A stretch of DNA of 64,000 nucleotides from Achromobacter sp. B7 (GTDB lineage: Bacteria > Pseudomonadota > Gammaproteobacteria > Burkholderiales > Burkholderiaceae_B). Positions 58,580 to 64,000 of the stretch are shown piece by piece; the first letter of the stretch is position 1; every line of letters begins with the position of its first letter. The DNA lies in NCBI RefSeq assembly GCF_003600685.1, contig NZ_CP032084.1, positions 2,728,001 to 2,792,000 on the forward strand. The letters are read 5' to 3'. The position numbers and the translations under genes are program-made. Under the pieces are notes generated by a model. The model did no database searches. It saw nothing but the letters and a program-made list of their open reading frames with translations, and was not told where the DNA came from.

Positions 58580-60544
58580 ATGTTCGAATTTATTCGCAGC
58601 CATCGGCGCTGGATGCAGCTCATCCTGCTGCTTCTGATTGTGCCGTCCTTCTTCCTGGTCGGAATTCAAGGCTATGACAGCTTCATGCGCAAAGAGCCGG
58701 AGCTGGCCACGGTCGCTGGCCAGCCGATTTCTCGCGCCGAGTTTGATCAGGCGCACCGCAACCAGCTTGAGCAGATGCGTCAGCGTCAGGGCGCCCGCTT
58801 TGACCCGGCCGTCTCCGACACGCCCGCCTTGCGCGAAGGCCTGCTGAACCAGCTGATCAATCAGCGTTTGCTGGCCAACGTTGCCGTGGACAACCGCTTT
58901 AACGTGTCGGACGAAACGCTGCGCAACACCATCGCCGCGATTCCCGAAGTCCAGGACAACGGCCGCTTCTCGCCCGAGCGTTATCGCCAGGTGCTGGCCG
59001 CGCAGGGCATGTCGCCGACCTCGTTCGAAGCCGGTCTGCGCCGCGATCTGGCCGTGGGCCGCGTGCTGGACCCGGTGGGCCAATCGGCCCGCGCACCCGC
59101 CGAAGTGGTCGCCTCGCTGGAATCGGCGTTGACGCAACAGCGCACCGTGCAATTGCGCCGCTTCGCCGCCGAAGACTATCGCTCGCAAGTGACCGTGACG
59201 CCGGCCGATATCCAGGCCTGGTACGACGCCAACAAGCAGCAGCTGCAAATTCCCGAACAGGTCCAGGTGCAATATCTGGTGCTGGACGAAGCCGCCGCCA
59301 CGCAGGGCATCCAGGTCAAGGACGAAGACCTGACGGCCTATTACGAGCAAAACAAGAACCGCTTCGGCCAGCCGGAACGCCGTCGCGCCAGCCACATCAT
59401 GATCGAGCTGGCTCCTGGCGCCTCGGAAGATGCTCGCAAGGCTGCGCGCGCCAAGGCCGAAGATCTGGCCAAGCAAGCCGCCGCCGATCCGGCCAAGTTC
59501 GCCGAACTGGCCACCAAGAATTCGCAGGATGCGGGCTCTGCCGCCAAGGGCGGCGACCTGGGCTGGTTGGCGCCGGGCATGTTGTCCGGCCCGCTGGAAA
59601 AGGCCATTTTCAGCCAAACCAAGGACCAGGTGTCCGGCGTGGTTGAAAGCCCGGCCGGCCTGCACATCGTCAAGGTCACCGAGATCCAGCCCGCCGCCAT
59701 CAAGCCGCTGGCCGAGGTCAAGGACCAGATCACCGGCGAAGTGCGCAAGCAACTGGCCGCCGTGCACTTTTCGGAAATGGCCAGCCAGCTGAACAAGCAG
59801 GTCTACGACCAGCGCGACAGCCTGCAACCGGCCGCCGACGCGGTGGGCCTGAAGCTGCGCACCGCCTCGGGCGTCACCCGCGAAGGCCTGCTGCCCGCCG
59901 ACAAGGCCGGCCCCGGCTCCGCCGCGGACAGCCCGGATGCCGAGCTGCTGGACAACCCGCGCGTTCGCCAAGCGCTGTTCTCGGCCGAAGTGCTGCGTGA
60001 AAAGCAGAACTCGGGTGTGATCGAACTGTCGCCCGCCGTCATGATGGCGGTGCGCGTGGCCAACATCGAACCGGCCCACGTGCCTGTGTTGGACAAGGTC
60101 AGCGATTCCATCCGCGCCCGCCTGCTGCAAGAGCGTTCGGCCGAAGCCGCCAAGAAAGCCGGCGAAGCCGCGCTGGCGGCCGACAAGGCCAACCCGGCCG
60201 CCGCGCCGGAAGGCTTCTCGCCCGCCGTGACAATTTCGCGCCAGGACCCCAAGGACTTGCCGCAGCCGGTGGTGGATGCCGCGATGCGTCTGCCGTCCAC
60301 GCCGCTGCCGGGTTACACCGGTGTGCAATCGGGCGCCGACTACACGCTGGTTCGCCTGGAAAAGGTTGAAGCCGGTTCGGTCGACGCTACCGCCAAGGAC
60401 CGTCTGGCGCAGCAGTTGTCGGGCGGCCTGGGTCAGGCTGAAATCGAAGCGCTGCTCAAGATGCTGCGCGAACAGTACAAGGTGCAGGTGCTGCCCAGCG
60501 CCGCCGACGTCATTCGCGGCGATCAGCCGCAGGCAGCGGGCTGA
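58580..60544 (+). CDS. ppiD: Periplasmic chaperone / peptidyl-prolyl isomerase D
   Basis: 654 aa. One N-terminal membrane anchor (LILLLLIVPSFFLVG), then a SurA_N-like chaperone domain (about 30-180), a parvulin PpiC domain near 265-360 (RASHIMIELAPGASEDARKAARAKAEDLAKQAAADPAKFAELATKNSQDAGSAAKGGDLGWLAPGMLSGPLEKAIF) and a C-terminal SurA-like helical region. Anchored in the inner membrane near the Sec translocon, it aids folding of secreted proteins. ATG at 58580 is used; an upstream ATG at 58478 would translate the terminator stem. Confidence 0.95.
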   Translation: MFEFIRSHRRWMQLILLLLIVPSFFLVGIQGYDSFMRKEPELATVAGQPISRAEFDQAHRNQLEQMRQRQGARFDPAVSDTPALREGLLNQLINQRLLANVAVDNRFNVSDETLRNTIAAIPEVQDNGRFSPERYRQVLAAQGMSPTSFEAGLRRDLAVGRVLDPVGQSARAPAEVVASLESALTQQRTVQLRRFAAEDYRSQVTVTPADIQAWYDANKQQLQIPEQVQVQYLVLDEAAATQGIQVKDEDLTAYYEQNKNRFGQPERRRASHIMIELAPGASEDARKAARAKAEDLAKQAAADPAKFAELATKNSQDAGSAAKGGDLGWLAPGMLSGPLEKAIFSQTKDQVSGVVESPAGLHIVKVTEIQPAAIKPLAEVKDQITGEVRKQLAAVHFSEMASQLNKQVYDQRDSLQPAADAVGLKLRTASGVTREGLLPADKAGPGSAADSPDAELLDNPRVRQALFSAEVLREKQNSGVIELSPAVMMAVRVANIEPAHVPVLDKVSDSIRARLLQERSAEAAKKAGEAALAADKANPAAAPEGFSPAVTISRQDPKDLPQPVVDAAMRLPSTPLPGYTGVQSGADYTLVRLEKVEAGSVDATAKDRLAQQLSGGLGQAEIEALLKMLREQYKVQVLPSAADVIRGDQPQAAG

Positions 60545-60556
60545 TCCGTCAGCACC

Positions 60557-60594
60557 CGGGGCCTGGTCGGTAAGGCCCCGGCCCTTAGGTTTTT
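60557..60594. terminator. Terminator between ppiD and tesA
   Basis: 8-bp stem CGGGGCCT/AGGCCCCG (60557-60564, 60573-60580) and a T5 run at 60590-60594, overlapping the stop of the convergent tesA. Confidence 0.65.
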
Positions 60595-61243
60595 AGTTCA
60601 AGAGTGGCTGTAACGTCGGCCACACGTTGTCCAGCAATTGGGCCTGTGCATCCTCGTTAGGGTGGATGCCGTCAGCCTGGAACATCGCCCGGTTTGTTGC
60701 CATTCCCTCCATCAGGAATGGCACCAGCCGGGCGTTTTCATTTTTGGCAACCGTGGAAAACAACTGCGCAAAGCGTTGCGAGTAGTCCCGGCCGTAGTTG
60801 GGCGGGATCTGCATGCCCACGATCACGACCTTGGCCTCGGCTTGCTTGGCAGCCTGCGCCATGGTGCGCAGGTTTTGTTCAGTCATCGTCAGCGACAAAC
60901 CACGCAGCGCATCGTTCGACCCCAGTTCCAGCACCACGACGGCCGGCGCATGCTGGCGCAGCAGTGCCGGCAAGCGCGCCACGCCACCGCTGGTGGTGTC
61001 GCCGCTGATGCTGGCATTGACGACCTGGTACTTAGGGTATTGTTCGGAAACCCGCGCCCCCAGCAGCGGCACCCAGCCCGTGCCGCGCTTGATACCGTAT
61101 TCGGCGGCCAGGCTGTCGCCCACCACCAGTACCGTGCGAGGCGCGGAACCCTGGGCTGGCACGGCGGTCTGAGCGTGGGCGGGAAGCGCCATGACGGCGA
61201 GACTCAGGGCGGACGTAAGACGCAGAAGGGAAAATAGGCGCAT
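60593..61243 (-). CDS. tesA: GDSL-family arylesterase/lysophospholipase (TesA-like)
   Basis: 216 aa with a signal peptide (LSLAVMALPAHA-QTAV). SGNH blocks: VLVVGDSLAAEYGIKRG (nucleophile Ser), NASISGDTTSGG (Gly), LELGSNDALRG (Asn), and DGIHPNEDAQAQ (Asp-His). Periplasmic thioesterase/lysophospholipase L1. The start ATG at 61241-61243 shares the four-base palindrome CATG with the divergent ybbA start. No clear ribosome site is seen upstream on the minus strand. Confidence 0.93.
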   Translation of the reverse strand: MRLFSLLRLTSALSLAVMALPAHAQTAVPAQGSAPRTVLVVGDSLAAEYGIKRGTGWVPLLGARVSEQYPKYQVVNASISGDTTSGGVARLPALLRQHAPAVVVLELGSNDALRGLSLTMTEQNLRTMAQAAKQAEAKVVIVGMQIPPNYGRDYSQRFAQLFSTVAKNENARLVPFLMEGMATNRAMFQADGIHPNEDAQAQLLDNVWPTLQPLLN

Positions 61244-61919
61244 GGATAGCAAGAATTCGATCGAGGTGAAAGGGCTGGGCAAGCGGGTCGCCGATGCCGG
61301 CGGGACGCTTTCTATCCTGGAAGGCATTGATTTTACGGTCCAGGCGGGCAGCGCCGTGGCAATCACCGGAAGTTCCGGCTCGGGCAAGTCTACGTTGCTG
61401 GGACTGTTGGCCGGGCTGGATGTTCCCAGCGTCGGCAGCGTCCATCTGGCCGGGCAGGACCTGTTCGCGCTGGACGAAGACGGCCGCGCGCGCTTGCGGG
61501 CGAACCATGTGGGCTTTGTCTTTCAGTCATTCCAGCTGTTGCCCAACCTGACGGCGCTGGAAAACGTGATGCTGCCGCTGGAGTTGGCGGGCCAACCCGC
61601 GCGCGAACCGGCCCAGGCCATGCTGGAACGCGTGGGCCTGGGTGCGCGCTTGCACCATTACCCGCGCACGCTGTCGGGCGGCGAACAACAGCGCGTGTCG
61701 CTGGCGCGCGCCTTCGTGGTTGAGCCCGACCTGCTGTTTGCCGACGAGCCCACCGGCAGCCTGGACGCCGCCACGGGCGTCACCGTCATCGATTTGATGT
61801 TCGACCTGCACCGCGAACACGGCACCACGCTGGTGCTGGTCACGCACGACCCGCAATTGGCCGCGCGCTGCGCACGCCAACTGGTGTTGGCGGCGGGCCG
61901 GATGGTGCAGGGCGACTGA
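61242..61919 (+). CDS. ybbA: ABC ATPase YbbA (MacB/LolD type), no adjacent permease
   Basis: 225 aa. Walker A SGSSGSGKST, signature LSGGEQQRVSLARAF, Walker B LLFADEPTGSLD and H-loop THDPQLA identify a LolD/MacB-type ABC ATPase. In E. coli ybbA is followed by the permease ybbP and is divergent from tesA. Here the tesA link is kept, but no FtsX-like permease follows; the next gene is on the other strand. So its membrane partner must be elsewhere. AGAAGGG lies 11 nt upstream of the ATG at 61242. Confidence 0.9.
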   Translation: MDSKNSIEVKGLGKRVADAGGTLSILEGIDFTVQAGSAVAITGSSGSGKSTLLGLLAGLDVPSVGSVHLAGQDLFALDEDGRARLRANHVGFVFQSFQLLPNLTALENVMLPLELAGQPAREPAQAMLERVGLGARLHHYPRTLSGGEQQRVSLARAFVVEPDLLFADEPTGSLDAATGVTVIDLMFDLHREHGTTLVLVTHDPQLAARCARQLVLAAGRMVQGD

Positions 61920-61957
61920 CGCGCCCGGGCGGCCCCGGCCCCGGCCCCGGCCTTGCC

Positions 61958-62941
61958 TTACTTGGCCTTCGACACCGCCTGGTTCCACGCTGCAACCACC
62001 GCTTCGTACTCGGTGGCGGCCGCTTCCTGGCTGACCGGGAAGATCTTGATCGACGCCAGGTCGGGCAGGGTGGTCAGGCTGGCCACGGCCACGTCCGTGC
62101 GGGTCGGGCGGCGAAAGTTCTTCACCAGCTGCGCTTCCTGCGATTCCTTGCTGAGCAAGCCGTCGTACAGCGCCTTGGCCGCGTCCAGGTTCTTGGCGCC
62201 CTTGATGATGAACATGCCTTCGGGCGCCAGGTAGCTGCCCTCGGTCGGGTAGACCAGCTTGATCTCTTTTTGCCCGCCCGCCACGTATTCCTGCGCCGCG
62301 TATTCCAGCGTCATGCCTACCGCATATTCGCCCGCCGCCACGCCCTTGTAGGTGGTTCCTGACGACGCGGTAACGACGGCATTGGCGGCGATCTTGTCCA
62401 GCCCGGGCTGACCGAATTGCTTGTACAGCCCGTACACCAGCATGTACGCCGTGCCGCTTTTCGACGGATCGGTAATCGCAAACTTGTTCTTCCACTGCGG
62501 CTGCATCAGGTCCGACCAGGTGGCCGGCGCGGGCAGGCCTTTCAACTGGCGTTCGTTGACCATCATCACCATCACGTGCACGTTCGTGCCCACCCACAGG
62601 TCGTCCGGGCCACGGAACTCGGCCGGAATCTTGTCCAGGTCCGCCGAACGGTAGGGCTGCAACTGCTGGCGATACGCGCCCAGCGTGCCAAAACCGCCGC
62701 TCCAGAAAAGGTCGCCGCGCGGGTTCTGCGATTCGGCTTCGATACGCTTCATCATCGTGCCGGTGCCGCCGGTGACGGGCTGCACGTTCAGCTTGGGGCT
62801 CTTCTTTTTGACCGCGTCCAAGGCGGTCTCGATGGTTTCCGTATTGTTCGACGAATACAGCACGACGTTCTGGGCGTGCGCCGCGCCGGCGGCCAGGGTG
62901 GCCGCCAACAGGCTGGTCTGGATCAAGTGCTTGATTTGCAT
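61958..62941 (-). CDS. Fe(III)-type ABC substrate-binding protein
   Basis: 327 aa with a signal peptide (LLAATLAAGAAHA-QNVV). The AfuA/FbpA-like fold: VVLYSSNNTETIETALDAVKKKSPKLNVQPVTGGTGTMMKRIEAESQNPRGDLFWSGGFGTLGAY, GYRSADLDKIPAEFRGPDDLWVGTNVHVMVMMVNERQ, VYPTEGSYLAPEGMFIIKGAKN. Iron or 2-aminoethylphosphonate-type ligands are possible; not separated by sequence alone. Downstream of the permease on the same strand with a 25-bp gap. Confidence 0.88.
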   Translation of the reverse strand: MQIKHLIQTSLLAATLAAGAAHAQNVVLYSSNNTETIETALDAVKKKSPKLNVQPVTGGTGTMMKRIEAESQNPRGDLFWSGGFGTLGAYRQQLQPYRSADLDKIPAEFRGPDDLWVGTNVHVMVMMVNERQLKGLPAPATWSDLMQPQWKNKFAITDPSKSGTAYMLVYGLYKQFGQPGLDKIAANAVVTASSGTTYKGVAAGEYAVGMTLEYAAQEYVAGGQKEIKLVYPTEGSYLAPEGMFIIKGAKNLDAAKALYDGLLSKESQEAQLVKNFRRPTRTDVAVASLTTLPDLASIKIFPVSQEAAATEYEAVVAAWNQAVSKAK

Positions 62942-62966
62942 GGGTAACCTTTAGAGCTTTAGGGGG

Positions 62967-64000
62967 TTATTTGCCGGAGAACAGCTTGATGCGAAACGCC
63001 TTGACCGACACGATGATGGGCAGCACGATCACCGTGACCAGCGCCGCGCCATAGGCCGACGCCATGCCCAGCCTGCCGCCGTCAACCTGGCGGAAGATGG
63101 CGATCGGCATGGTTTCCAGGCCGCCGCTATAGGCCACGATGGACGCGGACAGTTCCGAGATGGTCGTCAGCCACATCAGGATGGCGGCGGAAATGATCGA
63201 TGCCTTCATGGCGGGCAGGATCACCTTGAAAAACGTCATCAGCGGCGACACGCCCAGGCTGATCGACGCCTCTTCGATGGAATCTGGAATGTTGAACAGC
63301 ACGGACGACGCGTTGCGTACCGCGAACGGCAGGCGTCGCACCGTGTAGCACAGCACCATGATGCCGGCGGTGCCCGCCAGCACCAGCCAGCCCGTGTTGA
63401 ACGTCTGCACCAGCGCAATGCCCAGCACCGTGCCCGAAATCGTCAGCGGCAGCACCACGATGTAGTCCAGCACCTGCGTGAAGGCGCTGCGTTTCTTGAT
63501 CGTCAGGTAGCTGACCAGCACCGCGAACGCCACGCCCAACACCGTCGCCAGGGAGGCGAACTTCAGCGAATTCAGGATCGGTTCGGGCGCCCCGTGCAGC
63601 GCGCGCTGCATGCTGGCCAGCGACCACTGGCCCCATTGCATGACCGGCCCGCTGGTCTTGGTGAACGCGGCGATGAACACGATGATCAGCGGCAACATCG
63701 ACACCAGGATCACCAGGCCCACGCCACCCGCGTACAGCACCGCCGTCCAGGAACGCACCCGCACGGCGGCCGGCGCGCGGCCCTGCGTCATGGTGTAGAC
63801 CTTGCGTTCCACCACGCGCTTCTGAAAAAAAAGCACGATGGCCACGATGGCAATCGACACGACCGACATGGCGCTTTGCAGCGTGGGGCTGCCGCCCATT
63901 TCGCTGACGAAGGTGTTGTACGTCATGACCGACAACAGCGGCACGCGGCTGCCCAACAGCATCGCCAACGCAAAGTTGCCCACCACCAGCGTGAACACCA
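62967..64000 (-). CDS. Fe(III)-type ABC permease, C-terminal part (cut by window edge)
   Basis: Stop at 62967; the frame is open to the right edge, so the start lies beyond 64000. The visible part has membrane helices and two features of FbpB/AfuB-type double permeases: a first-half remnant (LGSRVPLLSVMTYNTFVSEMGG, LFFQKRVVERKVYTMTQGRAP) and a complete second BPD domain with EAA loop EEASISLGVSPLMTFFKVILPAMKASIISA. Pairs with the binding protein downstream; the ATPase must lie right of the window. Confidence 0.88.
   Translation of the reverse strand, partial: VFTLVVGNFALAMLLGSRVPLLSVMTYNTFVSEMGGSPTLQSAMSVVSIAIVAIVLFFQKRVVERKVYTMTQGRAPAAVRVRSWTAVLYAGGVGLVILVSMLPLIIVFIAAFTKTSGPVMQWGQWSLASMQRALHGAPEPILNSLKFASLATVLGVAFAVLVSYLTIKKRSAFTQVLDYIVVLPLTISGTVLGIALVQTFNTGWLVLAGTAGIMVLCYTVRRLPFAVRNASSVLFNIPDSIEEASISLGVSPLMTFFKVILPAMKASIISAAILMWLTTISELSASIVAYSGGLETMPIAIFRQVDGGRLGMASAYGAALVTVIVLPIIVSVKAFRIKLFSGK

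Noticed and set aside
58226..60328. A 700-codon open frame on the minus strand opposite ppiD
   Set aside because: Antisense shadow of ppiD with no recognisable domain.

Overview
The window reads as ordinary chromosome of a high-GC betaproteobacterium of the Alcaligenaceae, most like Achromobacter or Bordetella. This is inference from gene content: a Bug-type extracytoplasmic solute receptor, the surE-pcm-nlpD block followed by a predicted exonuclease instead of rpoS, a Prx5-glutaredoxin hybrid, and dense, divergently packed housekeeping genes. I see no tRNA, rRNA, CRISPR array, insertion sequence, integrase or phage gene. Both edges cut genes: an ABC solute-binding protein on the left and an ABC permease on the right.

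Layout. 0-8.9 kb: end of a sugar/polyol binding protein, an Asp/Glu-racemase-like protein, a thioredoxin-reductase-like flavoprotein, an acyl-CoA dehydrogenase, a minus-strand run of small proteins (TPR, DUF2784, Mrr-like, S4, DUF502), then Lrp divergent from D-amino acid dehydrogenase. 9-12.8 kb: an SbcCD-like nuclease/ATPase pair. 12.8-15.6 kb: a repeat-rich non-coding stretch, an EamA exporter and a striking hexapeptide-repeat protein. 16-17 kb: a Bug receptor. 17.5-23.5 kb: a six-gene Mrp cation/proton antiporter operon with mrpA and mrpB fused. 23.8-29.9 kb: an exported Cys-containing protein, a HAD protein, tadA, an LdcA-like peptidase with a His-rich head, an ABC-F ATPase and an MFS transporter. 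30-32.7 kb: a sulfonate/nitrate/taurine-type ABC importer. 32.8-39.2 kb: a solute-binding protein, YigZ, a thioredoxin, a flavin monooxygenase, a purine permease, tsaD and plsY. 39.3-42.6 kb: surE, pcm, nlpD and an exonuclease. 42.7-49.3 kb: a Spy-like protein, a TorF-type porin behind a sigma-54-type promoter, an Imm51-like protein, a LysR/MFS pair and rlmD. 49.4-52.4 kb: a copper module (cueR-like, copA, copZ) with two CueR-type operators. 52.6-61.9 kb: Prx-Grx, a lipoamide-dehydrogenase-like enzyme, rlmJ, ugpQ-like, an M20 peptidase, ppiD, and tesA divergent from ybbA. 62-64 kb: an iron-type ABC importer.

The most interesting signals lie between or inside ordinary genes: a protein with about 29 uninterrupted hexapeptides; an orphan leader with an extended -10 and a strong terminator before ppiD (candidate small RNA or attenuator); a sigma-54 promoter at a TorF porin; a 17-bp perfect inverted repeat before the HAD gene; three dyads before the Mrp operon; divergent genes whose start codons share one CATG; and short-period tandem repeats recurring in gene gaps and linkers.

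All family assignments are from recall of motifs and gene order. No database search was run.
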